Positions 27,153 through 36,919 are shown, counted from the stretch's first letter. The stretch: 64,000 nt of DNA from Radicibacter daui (GCA_030657355.1 CP131056.1:885001-949000), one strand, 5' to 3'. Program-made: numbers and translations. The notes: generated from the sequence alone by a model not told the origin.

Positions 27153-28259
27153 ATGGGTTTCAACTGCGGCATCGTCGGCCTGCCTAATGTCGGCAAGTCG
27201 ACCCTGTTCAACGCGCTCACCAGCACCCAGGCGGCAGAAGCGGCGAACTTTCCCTTCTGCACCATCGAGCCGAACACCGGCCGTGTCGGTGTGCCCGATC
27301 CGCGCCTGACGAAGGTCGCCGATATTGCCAAGTCGGCACAGATCATCCCGACCCAGCTGGAGTTCGTGGATATCGCCGGCCTCGTGCGCGGCGCCAGCAA
27401 GGGCGAAGGGCTTGGCAACCAGTTCCTCGCCAATATCCGCGAAACCGACGCCATCGTCATGGTGCTGCGCTGCTTCGAGGATGACAACATCACCCATGTG
27501 GAAGGCTCGGTCGACCCGATCCGCGATGCCGAAGTCATCACCACCGAGCTGATGATCGCCGACCTCGAATCGCTGGAAAAGCGCGAGCAGGCGCTGATCA
27601 AGCGCGTGCGCGGCAATGATATCGAAGCCAAGGAAACGCTGGCGCTGGTCGCACGCGTGCTGCCGCTGCTGCGCGACGGCAAGCCGGCCCGTGTGCTGCT
27701 GCCGGAGCTTTCGCCGGATGAGCGCGAGCGCTTCCGCCAGCTTCAGCTGCTCACCTCCAAGCCGCAGCTCTATGTCGCCAATGTGGATGAGGACAACGCC
27801 GCTACCGGCAATGCCCTCTCCGCCAAGGTGGCCGAGCTGGCAAAGGCTGAAGGTGCGGTGTCCGTTATCATCTCCGCCGCCATCGAGAGCGAGGTCGCCC
27901 AGCTCGATGATCCGGAAGAGAAGAAGGAATTCCTTGCCGGTCTCGGCCTTGATGAGCCCGGCCTCAACAAGGTGATCCGCGCCGGCTACGAGTTGCTCGG
28001 CCTGCTCACCTTCTTCACCGTCGGCCCCAAGGAAGCCCGTGCCTGGACCGTGCGCAAGGGCGCCACGGCGCCGGAAGCCGCCGGCGCCATCCACACCGAT
28101 TTCCAGCGCGGTTTCATCAAGGCCGAAACCATCGCCTACGACGACTATGTCGCCCTCGGCGGCGAATCCGGCGCCCGCGATGGCGGCAAGCTGCGGCAGG
28201 AAGGCAAGGAATACATCGTCAAGGATGGCGATATTTTCCATTTCCGCTTCAACGTCTGA
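27153..28259 (+). CDS. ychF: Redox-regulated ATPase YchF (OLA1 family)
   Basis: A 368-residue Obg-like P-loop protein that prefers ATP and binds ribosomes. G1 is [15 protein letters not shown]3 [20 protein letters not shown], and the altered G4 reads YVANVDED in place of NKxD. It has the central coiled coil and a C-terminal TGS domain ([20 protein letters not shown]...[10 protein letters not shown]). The gene starts immediately after the pth stop with no gap, so the two are coupled. It ends convergently with the zorya operon. Confidence 0.97.
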   Translation: MGFNCGIVGLPNVGKSTLFNALTSTQAAEAANFPFCTIEPNTGRVGVPDPRLTKVADIAKSAQIIPTQLEFVDIAGLVRGASKGEGLGNQFLANIRETDAIVMVLRCFEDDNITHVEGSVDPIRDAEVITTELMIADLESLEKREQALIKRVRGNDIEAKETLALVARVLPLLRDGKPARVLLPELSPDERERFRQLQLLTSKPQLYVANVDEDNAATGNALSAKVAELAKAEGAVSVIISAAIESEVAQLDDPEEKKEFLAGLGLDEPGLNKVIRAGYELLGLLTFFTVGPKEARAWTVRKGATAPEAAGAIHTDFQRGFIKAETIAYDDYVALGGESGARDGGKLRQEGKEYIVKDGDIFHFRFNV

Positions 28260-28283
28260 TCTCTCGCCACTTTCACAGGCGAC

Positions 28284-28328
28284 CCCAAGGCCTGCCCGCC
28301 TCGCATTGTCTGTCAGGTAGGCCTTGGG
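28284..28328. terminator. Hairpin between convergent ychF and zorD
   Basis: The perfect arms CCCAAGGCCT (28284-28293) and AGGCCTTGGG (28319-28328) enclose a 25-nt loop. No long T-run is present. Placement between two converging stop codons suggests a shared transcript end. Confidence 0.5.
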
Positions 28329-28332
28329 CTCC

Positions 28333-31300
28333 TCAAGCCACGACCTCGTCGTAAAGAACCTGCTCCTGCAGCGCGGCGTCGAACTCGTGATTCGTGACAG
28401 GGTGCCTCCCCAACATCTCCTCAAGATGCTCGCGAATGACCAGCTCGACCTGGTTGGCGACGGCCTGTTCTCGCGCTCCTGATGTGAAGCGCTGATTCGT
28501 CACGGCGACCCGACGGAAGCGAGTGCCGCTAAACCTTTCCCGGTACTTCGCTGCGCCGGCGGTCACTTCCTTGATGGCATCCCATCCCACATCGGCAGCC
28601 TTGGAGCTTTTGCATTGAAGAAGCTCACTTTCCTGTCCCTTGAGGGCGACAATGTCGATTCCTCCGTCGCCACCGCGCTTCCGGGTAACCGTTGCCTGGA
28701 AGCCTTTCTTGTCCCAAAGCAATTTGCAGAACACTTCAAAACTGTCCCCGTCCATGCGATCGACATCGTCCATCGTCAGGTATCGTTTCGGGAGCGCCTC
28801 ACCGTCCTCGCTCCCCCCGACTAGCTCGGTGAATGTCGCGTCCTTGCCTGAGCCGTTGAGCATTGCCGTCAACGCTGCGGATAAACCATCGACGTCCAAC
28901 GTAGAGCCAGCCAACCCCGCCTTGCGCTTCATGAGTTGGTCGAGCCGGACTTCGAAAGTGTGGAAGTCGTCTGTCACCACGGTGGGACAGTAGACAAAAA
29001 CGTCCCGTTTTTGGCCGATACGGAAAGCTCGGTCGGTGGCCTGTGCTTCCTTGGAAGGGTTCCAGGCACGAGTGAAGTGGAAGACATGGTTCGCGGCGGT
29101 GACGTTGAGCCCGGCACCTGCGGCGAGTGTCGATAGGATGATGACGTCGAAGCCTGGCTTTGCGGAGAATTTGTCTATGTACCCCTGACGCCCCTGAGAG
29201 TCGCCGTTGATGATGAACGGGCGCAGGCCGAACGTTTCCTTCAGGAAGTAGTACAGCGCGGCCTGGACCTCCCGCAGCTCGGTGAACACGATGGCCTTTT
29301 CGCCAGAGCGCTGAACCTCAGACAGCTGGGTCAGCAGCCAATCCAGTTTGGGCGAGTTCGAGAGGTGTGGCTTACGTCCGGCCTTATCGACCATGAACTT
29401 CGTACCCGGCAGGCAGTACGGTTCAGCACAGACAGCCTTCATCAGGTGAAGTGCGCCGAACGAAAGCTGAACACGCTTTCGGCCATTCAGCTCACGGGCC
29501 GCTTCCTGAAGTTTTTTCAGCCCGCCCTTGTAGAGAAGGCGCTGATGCTCCGTCAGCGAAATTTCAAGCAGTTCGTCATCGCCAAGAACAGGTTTGAAGC
29601 GCACCCCCGGTTCTGCGGCCTTCTTGTGCGCGAAGAATTTCTTCGGCAGGTCTGCCGCGATGTCGGCCTTTGTCCGGCGAAGCGTTTGCGGAGCAATCGC
29701 TGCCTGCAAACGCTGTAGCGCCGTTACCTGCTCGTCAGTTTGGCATTCGATAGGGCGGCGATAGGTCTTCCCGAATTCCTCAAGGGCGCCAAGCAGGCCC
29801 GGTTGCACCAGGTCAAAAAGGCTCCACAGGTCCGCGAGCGAGTTCTCGACGGGTGTCCCCGTACAAGCGATGCGGAAGTCCGCCTTCAGCTTCTTTGCGG
29901 CCAACGTCACCAAAGTGCCTGGTGTCTTGAGGCGTTGTGCCTCATCGCAAATGAGGAACGCGAACGGTTGTCTGGCCAGTGAGAACTCGTATGAGGTGAG
30001 CACCTCGTAGGTGGTGACGACGATCTTCGCGGTCCCGACCCAGTCGGGCTTCAGGAGTTCGACGATGCCCTTGTTGCGTAACTGGCTGTCGATAAGGCCG
30101 AGCGGTTGTTTGCGAACCCTCAGGTTGTCGCCATAGAGGGGGAAAACTTCAGGAAAAGAGTCGTTGAAGAATTTGCGCGCCTCGTTGGCCCAGTTCTCCA
30201 GCAAGCTCTTTGGAGCAAAGACGATAGAGGGCGCGGCATTAGGGTTCTTCTCATAGTACCAGCCGAGCAACGACAGCAGCTGCAGGGTCTTGCCCAATCC
30301 CATGTCATCGGCGAGCAAAGCTCCTCGGCACTCTGCCGGCGCTTTGGAGACCAAGTGCTGAAACCACGCTATGCCGTGAAGCTGATGCTTTTTTACCTCA
30401 ACGGATGGTCTTAGCGAGCGTGGGAGTTGAGCTCCCCAGCCCTCAGGTAACGCCAGTGACGCGCGCCGCTCTTCGAGGTAGTCGATTCCGTGGAAGTTGG
30501 TTTTGACCAGCAGGGTCTCCCGCCGGCTTTTTTCTTCCTTCGGTTTCGATTTTCCATCGACTTTTACCCGGTCTTGGCCACCGAGCATCGCCTTGAATCC
30601 CTCGGCGAGGGTGCGCGCCTGCCCGGTCTCAAGGGGGGTGGGAAGGCTGGCATTCGTGACCTGGCTGGCCCCGTCCCGCTCCGCATCGCTGACTTGCTCG
30701 TCAAAGCCCTTGACCCATTCCTGGGTCAGGGGGATCAGCACCTGGCCTTCATGGCCCCGAAGAGTCACCTTGACCATTGGTGTCAAGTCCGTGGGCAACC
30801 AGCCGGATTCATCTTCGTCCTGCTTCTTGTCACGCTGAAAGACGGGCACGTAGATAGGCTTGGCCGCGCCAATTCCTTCAATGCGCTCGCTATAACCATT
30901 GAGCTGATAGACATCCTCCAGGCTGATGTGCTGGGCCGGTTGCATGCGCCAAAACTGTGCCAGCTCTATGCCTTGCCCAAGCTGTTCCGGGGATGCGGCG
31001 TCAACGGTCAGGTCGTACTCATCCCAGGGAAAGTGCTCCCGATCCTGCTCAATGGCTGATTTCAGGGCGCTGAGAAACGCGTCGAGATCGTCGGCGGTTT
31101 TGAAAATCTTTTTGTCTGTGCGCGCTGTGCCATCGCCGAAGTGTTCGTTAACCAGCAGATCGACCGAGTTGATACGTCCATGTTCGATCCGGCCAACGAT
31201 GCTGAAGGCTGCCGAAACGGCTCCTGCTTTCGCCCGGTCCGCTTCAAACTCTGCTTCGTTCAGGACCTGGTGCGCTGTGTCTCCCAAGAAGGCGAAAGGG

Positions 31301-32214
31301 TTGTGGATGAATTTCTCCGCCTTGGCGCCAGCTACCTTACGGTTCGGCATCTCTCGTTTGATGACGGCGAGCACCCTGCGAACGGGTTCGGAAATCACCA
31401 CGCGAATACGACCGGTCCCCCGGGTGAGGTCGTAGTGCGGTTGCACCGAATTGAAGCCGTCGAAGGCGGCCAACCATCCGTCTGGCGCGCCATCGAAGGT
31501 TGGAGAGACCGTTAGCACGCGGCCGAATGGTGTCTCCTCTTTTGCCAGAGGGAGGCGCAGGCTGTCTGGCGTCAACACCAACGTCGTTTCGAGGTATGGG
31601 CTGGCATATATCGCTCCGGCGCGGTCGGCATGACTGCGAATCCGTCCCCATGCCAGCTCCTGGGCGTGTTGCGTGCGCTCCTGCGGGAGGCGTGACTGAA
31701 GTGCGGCAATCTCAGACAGCGCAGCCCATGCCGCAGCGGTTAACAACTGGGCGCCGCCGCCCACAGTGGCCACAGCCCCGTCCAGCCGGTCTACGCGAAC
31801 CTGTTGCACTCCATCTGTCCAACCAGACACCTCTATCGAGAAGTCGTCTGAAGACAGTGTTCCTGAGCCGTCGATAATGGGCCGGAGCGGACTCAATGGT
31901 GGGAGTGCCAGCAGCTTCAGGGCGCCTGTATGCTCGGCGGAGCCCCAAAGCTCATAGATATCCGCCCACGGAATGGTGACACCGCACACATCGACCAGGC
32001 ATCGTGACTCAGATGCTAATTGCGCCAGATAGGCACCGAGCACTGAATCTGCTGCTCCGGCCTGATGAATGGCCTCGAGCAGCCCTTCAGGTGTTGTCTC
32101 CGCGATGTCGCTATTGAACTCGACACGCACACCCTCGGCGCGCCACGTCGTGGTGAGAGCCGGCTCATGCTGCTTGGATGTTGCGGCACGCTTGAGAAAA
32201 TCGAACAAGCCCAT
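28333..32214 (-). CDS. zorD: Zorya type I protein ZorD: SNF2-family helicase with C-terminal Mrr-like nuclease
   Basis: A 1293-residue effector of the Zorya anti-phage system. The N-terminal ~560 residues match nothing I recognise. A SNF2 ATPase core follows: Walker A DDMGLGKT (K642), DEAQ box (D757/E758), TGTPVENSLADLWSL, and motifs V-VI AGAGLNVTAANHV and QATDRAFRIGQKRDV. The last ~130 residues are a restriction-endonuclease-like (Mrr_cat) domain with GGDGGID (D1187) and QCK (Q1200, K1202), a complete PD-(D/E)xK-type site. In Zorya, ZorD is thought to degrade invading DNA once the ZorAB motor senses infection. The start overlaps the zorC stop by one base (TGATG); a longer reading to 32331 runs into zorC. 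Confidence 0.92.
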   Translation of the reverse strand: MGLFDFLKRAATSKQHEPALTTTWRAEGVRVEFNSDIAETTPEGLLEAIHQAGAADSVLGAYLAQLASESRCLVDVCGVTIPWADIYELWGSAEHTGALKLLALPPLSPLRPIIDGSGTLSSDDFSIEVSGWTDGVQQVRVDRLDGAVATVGGGAQLLTAAAWAALSEIAALQSRLPQERTQHAQELAWGRIRSHADRAGAIYASPYLETTLVLTPDSLRLPLAKEETPFGRVLTVSPTFDGAPDGWLAAFDGFNSVQPHYDLTRGTGRIRVVISEPVRRVLAVIKREMPNRKVAGAKAEKFIHNPFAFLGDTAHQVLNEAEFEADRAKAGAVSAAFSIVGRIEHGRINSVDLLVNEHFGDGTARTDKKIFKTADDLDAFLSALKSAIEQDREHFPWDEYDLTVDAASPEQLGQGIELAQFWRMQPAQHISLEDVYQLNGYSERIEGIGAAKPIYVPVFQRDKKQDEDESGWLPTDLTPMVKVTLRGHEGQVLIPLTQEWVKGFDEQVSDAERDGASQVTNASLPTPLETGQARTLAEGFKAMLGGQDRVKVDGKSKPKEEKSRRETLLVKTNFHGIDYLEERRASLALPEGWGAQLPRSLRPSVEVKKHQLHGIAWFQHLVSKAPAECRGALLADDMGLGKTLQLLSLLGWYYEKNPNAAPSIVFAPKSLLENWANEARKFFNDSFPEVFPLYGDNLRVRKQPLGLIDSQLRNKGIVELLKPDWVGTAKIVVTTYEVLTSYEFSLARQPFAFLICDEAQRLKTPGTLVTLAAKKLKADFRIACTGTPVENSLADLWSLFDLVQPGLLGALEEFGKTYRRPIECQTDEQVTALQRLQAAIAPQTLRRTKADIAADLPKKFFAHKKAAEPGVRFKPVLGDDELLEISLTEHQRLLYKGGLKKLQEAARELNGRKRVQLSFGALHLMKAVCAEPYCLPGTKFMVDKAGRKPHLSNSPKLDWLLTQLSEVQRSGEKAIVFTELREVQAALYYFLKETFGLRPFIINGDSQGRQGYIDKFSAKPGFDVIILSTLAAGAGLNVTAANHVFHFTRAWNPSKEAQATDRAFRIGQKRDVFVYCPTVVTDDFHTFEVRLDQLMKRKAGLAGSTLDVDGLSAALTAMLNGSGKDATFTELVGGSEDGEALPKRYLTMDDVDRMDGDSFEVFCKLLWDKKGFQATVTRKRGGDGGIDIVALKGQESELLQCKSSKAADVGWDAIKEVTAGAAKYRERFSGTRFRRVAVTNQRFTSGAREQAVANQVELVIREHLEEMLGRHPVTNHEFDAALQEQVLYDEVVA

Positions 32215-33914
32215 CAGTTCCCCGGGAAATACCAAGCTTGGCGACGATCCGCCCACCTGAAGCCCAGCGCCTTCAGTTCTGCGGCCAGCTGCTCGTGTTG
32301 ACGCGGGTCCTCCACCCACAGCCGGCCCCATAAGGTGCTGCGCTTGTCATCAATGTACGCGCCCCCAAACCGCGAAATGAGCGAGTTCAGCTCTGCCATG
32401 TCAGGACCGGATGTCACCGTCTTCGGGCGCTCGTCGGTGCGGCCGGTACTTATTGTTGCGGCGGTGTCAGTCGGCGGCTCGCGTCTCGTGCCTGCCAGGT
32501 CCGGCTGGATGCCCAGTCGCCGGAGATCTTTCTCGGCTTCGACAGCCCATCCGGCCCGGTGGACAATCCGCAAAGCACAACCATCCCGGAAACCAACTCC
32601 AAGGTCGGTTGTCCCTCCTTCGTATTTGAGCGAGTAGGGCTCGAAAGGCAGTTGGTCCGCCTCGTAAACGTAACAAGCGTTTGGTTTCTTGCTAAACTCA
32701 ATGATGACGTAAGAGCCTAGCTGCATCATGAACGCGTCGACCTCAGGTTTGCTCGTAAGTTGAGCGTAGGCCCCCTCTTCCCGCGCGATGAGCTCCCGTA
32801 CGCCAGAGTTGGTGCGTTTCAGCGCCATCGTGTCGGCACCGAACACCAGCCGGGTCCAGGAAATCTGCTTGAGGTATTTTGACCAGAAGGCCAGCCTGCC
32901 CTCATCCGCGTTGTTTCGCGCGGCAAGAATGTCGAAAAAGTCCTTGAGGTTGCCCTCATTCACCCAACCCAGCACCATTTGCCATACAGGGTCTGGCACC
33001 CGGTTCCAGGCTGTCGCAATCCCTGCGGTTTTGAGTTTTGGGTTCTTCCAAACCGCCGGCTGACAGATAAAATTGCGCAGTTGCTCATCCGGGGGCGCTC
33101 CCTTGCAGTCATGGTAGCGGTTCAGGATGATCTCGACGGCCTCATCGCGGAAGCCGGGTTTTGTCTGGATCAATGTGATCAGTTGGGGAATCAGCCTGCG
33201 GAATTCGGCGTCATCCTCTCTTGCGGCACAACGTACGGCTTCACGCACCAGAGCGTGCCAGAACCAGCTTGATGGCGGTATGCCAAGATCCGCTCCCAGA
33301 CGGTCCGTGGGCTCGGTGTCGCCGCGAAGATAGGCTCTTGAATACTTTTCGGCAGGCTCTGCCTTGAGGATGTCAGCTTCTTGACGGAGCACCTTCATCC
33401 AGTCCGGAACCAGATCCTGACCGGCCTGCCGATCCATAGCCGGCCAGGTCCGCTCGAGGAAGGACCCGAGGGCCTTCCATCCTTCGAGAGTGGCCGTGTC
33501 TTTCCCGGCTTCAATGTTAAAATTGAAGTAGGAATAGAGGAGGCCATGCCATGTCAGCCGCCACAACTCCCCGCGAACGGCTTCATCCTCGTAGGTTTTG
33601 AGCAACGCCGGGAAACGTGTTGACGCAAGCGCCAGTGCGCCCGATTGCTCACGGATAGGCTCGGCCACTGCCGACGCCACCAGATCGCGTTGCCAGGCAT
33701 CGAGCGGTTGTCCCCGAGCGAAGGCAAGAGCGGCGGCGTAGGCGTCTTCCTTGCGGGGCTTTCCCTTTGTGTACCCTTGGAACAGCTGTTCTGCTTCTTT
33801 TGCGGGCTTTTCCACCAGGTCCGGCTTTCCGAATTCCCCGGCGTGCAGCCTCATGGACTCCAGCGACGCCGCCAGGTCGCTGGCCAGACGTTGCAATGCG
33901 GAAGTGGCTAGCAC
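32214..33914 (-). CDS. zorC: Zorya type I protein ZorC (EH_Signature family)
   Basis: A 566-residue, mostly alpha-helical cytoplasmic protein matching the length and position of ZorC. The N-terminal half is a helical array. The centre contains the segment around LVFGADTMALKRTNSGVRELIAR and the FMMQLGSYVIIEFSKKPNACYVY core typical of the EH_Signature family. The C-terminal ~50 residues (LWGRLWVEDPRQHEQLA, FRWADRRQAWYFPG) form a small separate domain. It probably binds DNA and links the motor signal to ZorD (known for the family in outline only). It starts at a GTG seven bases inside zorB. Confidence 0.88.
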   Translation of the reverse strand: MLATSALQRLASDLAASLESMRLHAGEFGKPDLVEKPAKEAEQLFQGYTKGKPRKEDAYAAALAFARGQPLDAWQRDLVASAVAEPIREQSGALALASTRFPALLKTYEDEAVRGELWRLTWHGLLYSYFNFNIEAGKDTATLEGWKALGSFLERTWPAMDRQAGQDLVPDWMKVLRQEADILKAEPAEKYSRAYLRGDTEPTDRLGADLGIPPSSWFWHALVREAVRCAAREDDAEFRRLIPQLITLIQTKPGFRDEAVEIILNRYHDCKGAPPDEQLRNFICQPAVWKNPKLKTAGIATAWNRVPDPVWQMVLGWVNEGNLKDFFDILAARNNADEGRLAFWSKYLKQISWTRLVFGADTMALKRTNSGVRELIAREEGAYAQLTSKPEVDAFMMQLGSYVIIEFSKKPNACYVYEADQLPFEPYSLKYEGGTTDLGVGFRDGCALRIVHRAGWAVEAEKDLRRLGIQPDLAGTRREPPTDTAATISTGRTDERPKTVTSGPDMAELNSLISRFGGAYIDDKRSTLWGRLWVEDPRQHEQLAAELKALGFRWADRRQAWYFPGN

Positions 33915-34612
33915 CGGCCAAATTCCTTGCCGTTCAGCACGTCGCTGGCTTCCGGAACCCGCTCGTCCAATCCCCAGAAATCAACCTTGAACTCCACGCG
34001 GCGGCTTTCGGCCTTGTCTTTCTTGATGGAGTTGAACGAGTAACCACCGACAAGGAACAGCTCTTGAACCTTGCGTAGCTGTTCTGGCGTCAGCGCGTCC
34101 GTCGCGTCGCTGGTCTGGAAGAGCGAGCAGACGACGCTGCGACTGCGGTCGAGGCTGAGCTGAAGATTGTAGAGGTATGTTCCATCCTCATCCGTAAAGC
34201 CCTCGATGACGATGCTTCGTATCCATCGGCTTCCATCCTCGGACTCTTTTGCTCGCAACAGGACCGGGATGTAATTTCGAAGAAACTGGCCAGCTGCCGT
34301 GCTGATGGCGTAGCTGCCGCTATCGAAGCGCACCTCCTTGCCCAAGTCGATGCGGAAGTTCTGCTGATCGACTCCGACGCCGGCACTCTTCGGGTCCTGC
34401 GCAATCATTTGCATGACCCGATTGATGGCAGCGCTTCGCTCTATGGTCGCTCGGGTGGCGGCGTCGATGCTCTGTGTCACCGACACCAACGTTACCGCCA
34501 TCACAACGAGGAACAGTACCATCAGTGCCGACATCAGGTCGGAGAAAGAAATCCAGAACGGACTTTCCCCTTCATGTTTGGCGCTGCGCTTGAGAACAAG
34601 TCGTGCGAGCAC
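33908..34612 (-). CDS. zorB: Zorya protein ZorB (MotB/OmpA-like stator subunit)
   Basis: A 234-residue inner-membrane protein. One membrane helix at about residues 19-45 carries the predicted ion-binding Asp (D25 in ISFSDLMSAL), as in MotB and ZorB. A short linker leads to an OmpA-like peptidoglycan-binding domain (IVIEGFTDEDGTYLYNLQLSLDRSRSV near 137-165). With ZorA it should form a proton- or sodium-driven motor anchored to the cell wall. The start is a GTG two bases after the zorA stop, with AAGAGGG ahead of it. Confidence 0.93.
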   Translation of the reverse strand: MLARLVLKRSAKHEGESPFWISFSDLMSALMVLFLVVMAVTLVSVTQSIDAATRATIERSAAINRVMQMIAQDPKSAGVGVDQQNFRIDLGKEVRFDSGSYAISTAAGQFLRNYIPVLLRAKESEDGSRWIRSIVIEGFTDEDGTYLYNLQLSLDRSRSVVCSLFQTSDATDALTPEQLRKVQELFLVGGYSFNSIKKDKAESRRVEFKVDFWGLDERVPEASDVLNGKEFGRC

Positions 34613-34613
34613 G

Positions 34614-36623
34614 TTAGGCCCTCTTCATGCGCTGGACTGCATTGGCGAGTTCCTGCACCACGCCGGTGAGGTGGCCTGTCCCTTGGGCAAGGTGCCGGTC
34701 AGTCTCGGCGATGGTCGATTTGACCTGGCTCACCAGTGAGTTTCCGAAGTCGCTGAAGGCCTTCACCAGAGCGGCATTCACCTGGTCGAGATGCTCACGC
34801 GCTTCCATCTCGGACTGACGCATCGCCTCGGCGCTGGTCTTGATGCTGTTAACCAGTTCCTGAGAAATGCCAGCCTCTTTCTTCGCGGACTCGATGAGAC
34901 CTGTCAGCGCAGCCACCTGCATGTCCACCGTTTTGCGCGTTGAATCATACTGTTCGAATCCGCGCTGAACGGCAGTCGATGCAGCCTGTAGGGACGCCGC
35001 TGCCGAGGTCAGCGTCTCAGCCACTGTTGTCGAGCGCTCAAACACGCCTGTGACGGCTATGCCGGCTGTCTCGAAGCGCTGCGCCGCCGACCCCATGGTC
35101 ACAGCCCCATGGCTCATGCCGTCAATCGCGCGAAGCGATACATCTGTCAGCGCGTCGATGTTGCGCTGGGTCTTGTTAACCTGGTCCGAGACGGTGCTGA
35201 GCAAGGTTTCAACCTGAGACGTCAGGCCACCAACCATCTGGTTCGTCTGTGAGGTTAGCTTGGTGTTCCGGTCAGCCTCTTCGGCGGCGGAGTTCTTGCG
35301 GATACCCTCCAGCCCTTCCATGGCCGTTGTCACCTCCGCGAGGACCTTCATCACGGCTTCGTTCATGGCGTGCTTGGACTTGTTCTGCTCCTCGGTGATC
35401 AGACTGCGGAAGTCCTGTACGAACTCGCGCATCTGATCGGTCAGCACCTGCTGGTTGTCCGACGCTTTCTTCATGGCCTCTTCAAGTGTTCCACTCATCT
35501 GCGAGGCGGCATGTTCGTTGGTGCTCTTGATGTCGGAAAGGAGCCCCTGCAGTGACGCCTGGACTGCCGCCATTGAATCCATCGACCGCTGCATCTGCTC
35601 GTTGATGCCGCGCATCTGCCCGCCGAAGGTGTCCTCCAGCTTCGCCATGAACCCGGTCAGCAAGGTTTCGAGCATGGAATTCACCTGCTCGCCATTGCCA
35701 CGGGAAGTGACTTCCATGGCCTCGCTAACCCGCTTCATCGGCTCAGTAATTGCCGTCGAGATCGCCTCGCTGACATGTTTGCCGATGGCGAGTGACGAAG
35801 CCTCCTGTGCAGCTATCTGCCGATCGACCAGATTGCTCATCATCTTGTGGAGATCCTCCACAAGCGCATCCTTTAGCTGCGCGGTACTGGCGGCACCCTG
35901 CTCCGAAGATTTGACTAGTCGGGCAAGATATTCCTCACCGGCGCCGGTTCGGTACAAGCTGTCGATGCCGTTCGTCAGATGTTCGACGAGGCGATAAAAG
36001 TACGCGAGGATAAGTCGGCTGATGAGGACCACGCTCATCGCGCAGCCGATAGCCGCGCCGGAGGCCAAGAACGCGTGTTGCACGCCTTCTAGCAAGGGCC
36101 CCAAACCGTTGACCGTATTTTGGATTTTTTCGGGGTCAACCTTGAACGTCCCCAGACCGCTCAATAGGCCAGCGAACGTACCGATAATCCCCAACCCGGT
36201 GAGTATACCGGGAAGATGTCTTATAAATTCGTCGAACAGACGTGCATCGACCAGCACTTCTTTGGTGAACATGGCCTCCGCTGGAACCGTGGCTCGGAAC
36301 TCGCTGAGCGTTGCTTCTCCGGAGCCGGCTTTTTTCAACTCATGGAGTGTGTCGGCATACTCAGCCCACAGATGCTTCAGCGGCTCGCCTCGGAAAGCAG
36401 TTTCAACCTCTTCCGGGTCGGGAGCCGGGCCTGCTTTACGAAGACGACGAACAGCCTTTAGTGAGGAGCTGAGCTGCCCCCAAACCCGCAGTCCCTGGAT
36501 GAGGTAGATAATCAGGAAGACAATGGTAAGTGCTGCGACAAGAAGGAATATAAAGAGGGGCACGCCATTGAGGTTGGCGAGGGTCGGGTGTAAAAGCCCT
36601 AAATAATTTGATATTTCTTTCAA
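34614..36623 (-). CDS. zorA: Zorya protein ZorA (MotA/ExbB-like motor subunit with long coiled tail)
   Basis: A 669-residue membrane protein. Membrane helices lie at ~21-43, 138-160 (LPGILTGLGIIGTFAGLLSG) and 184-210 (AFLASGAAIGCAMSVVLISRLI); the last two are the MotA/ExbB core. From ~230 to the end is an almost unbroken heptad-rich helix (repeated M/L/V spacing, many Gln, Ser, Glu), the long intracellular tail characteristic of ZorA. Start choice: a TTG at 36623 with GGAGA 7 nt upstream; no better ATG fits the N-terminus. It is first in zorABCD and has its own AT-rich promoter. Confidence 0.93.
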   Translation of the reverse strand: MKEISNYLGLLHPTLANLNGVPLFIFLLVAALTIVFLIIYLIQGLRVWGQLSSSLKAVRRLRKAGPAPDPEEVETAFRGEPLKHLWAEYADTLHELKKAGSGEATLSEFRATVPAEAMFTKEVLVDARLFDEFIRHLPGILTGLGIIGTFAGLLSGLGTFKVDPEKIQNTVNGLGPLLEGVQHAFLASGAAIGCAMSVVLISRLILAYFYRLVEHLTNGIDSLYRTGAGEEYLARLVKSSEQGAASTAQLKDALVEDLHKMMSNLVDRQIAAQEASSLAIGKHVSEAISTAITEPMKRVSEAMEVTSRGNGEQVNSMLETLLTGFMAKLEDTFGGQMRGINEQMQRSMDSMAAVQASLQGLLSDIKSTNEHAASQMSGTLEEAMKKASDNQQVLTDQMREFVQDFRSLITEEQNKSKHAMNEAVMKVLAEVTTAMEGLEGIRKNSAAEEADRNTKLTSQTNQMVGGLTSQVETLLSTVSDQVNKTQRNIDALTDVSLRAIDGMSHGAVTMGSAAQRFETAGIAVTGVFERSTTVAETLTSAAASLQAASTAVQRGFEQYDSTRKTVDMQVAALTGLIESAKKEAGISQELVNSIKTSAEAMRQSEMEAREHLDQVNAALVKAFSDFGNSLVSQVKSTIAETDRHLAQGTGHLTGVVQELANAVQRMKRA

Positions 36624-36676
36624 CTAAAAATCTCCTGTGATTTTTATTTATTTTGACGTTAACGGCTTATTTTCTG

Positions 36677-36704
36677 ATTATCTCGCGTGTGTAGGTGTTG
36701 TTAA
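36677..36704 (-). promoter_or_regulatory. Predicted sigma-70 promoter of the zorya operon
   Basis: Read on the minus strand, TTAACA (36699-36704) is followed after 16 nt by GATAAT (36677-36682), each one base from consensus. It lies 54 bp before the zorA TTG. An 8-bp palindrome, CGTTAACG (36657-36664), sits between promoter and gene. The whole 36.6-36.9 kb gap is strikingly AT-rich for this genome. Confidence 0.55.
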
Positions 36705-36891
36705 ACGCAACTTAAACCGCGTTGGCCGATCCCGCTGCCCGTTTTCGGTGGCAACTGCCGCGAAAGTAACTTAGAGAGCTGTGATTGAAATTGGAATGCG
36801 TGGAGCCCTTTTCGCGAGCGGATGAGAGTCACTTTTTATATGAAGTGAATCGTAAACAATCCGTCATCAGAGGACCGTCGGGAGTGCTGAT

Positions 36892-36919
36892 TTGCCGGCT
36901 AAGCGAATTTCCCTATAAT
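36892..36919 (+). promoter_or_regulatory. Predicted sigma-70 promoter upstream of a small hypothetical gene
   Basis: TTGCCG (36892-36897), a 16-nt spacer and a perfect TATAAT (36914-36919), 36 bp before the ATG at 36955. The rest of the 331-bp gap 36624-36954 holds the zorya promoter and no further gene that I can support. Confidence 0.65.

Noticed and set aside
32214-33914. zorC considered as a stand-alone unknown gene in a novel system
   Set aside because: Order, length and neighbours match the known Zorya type I locus, so novelty of the system is not claimed.
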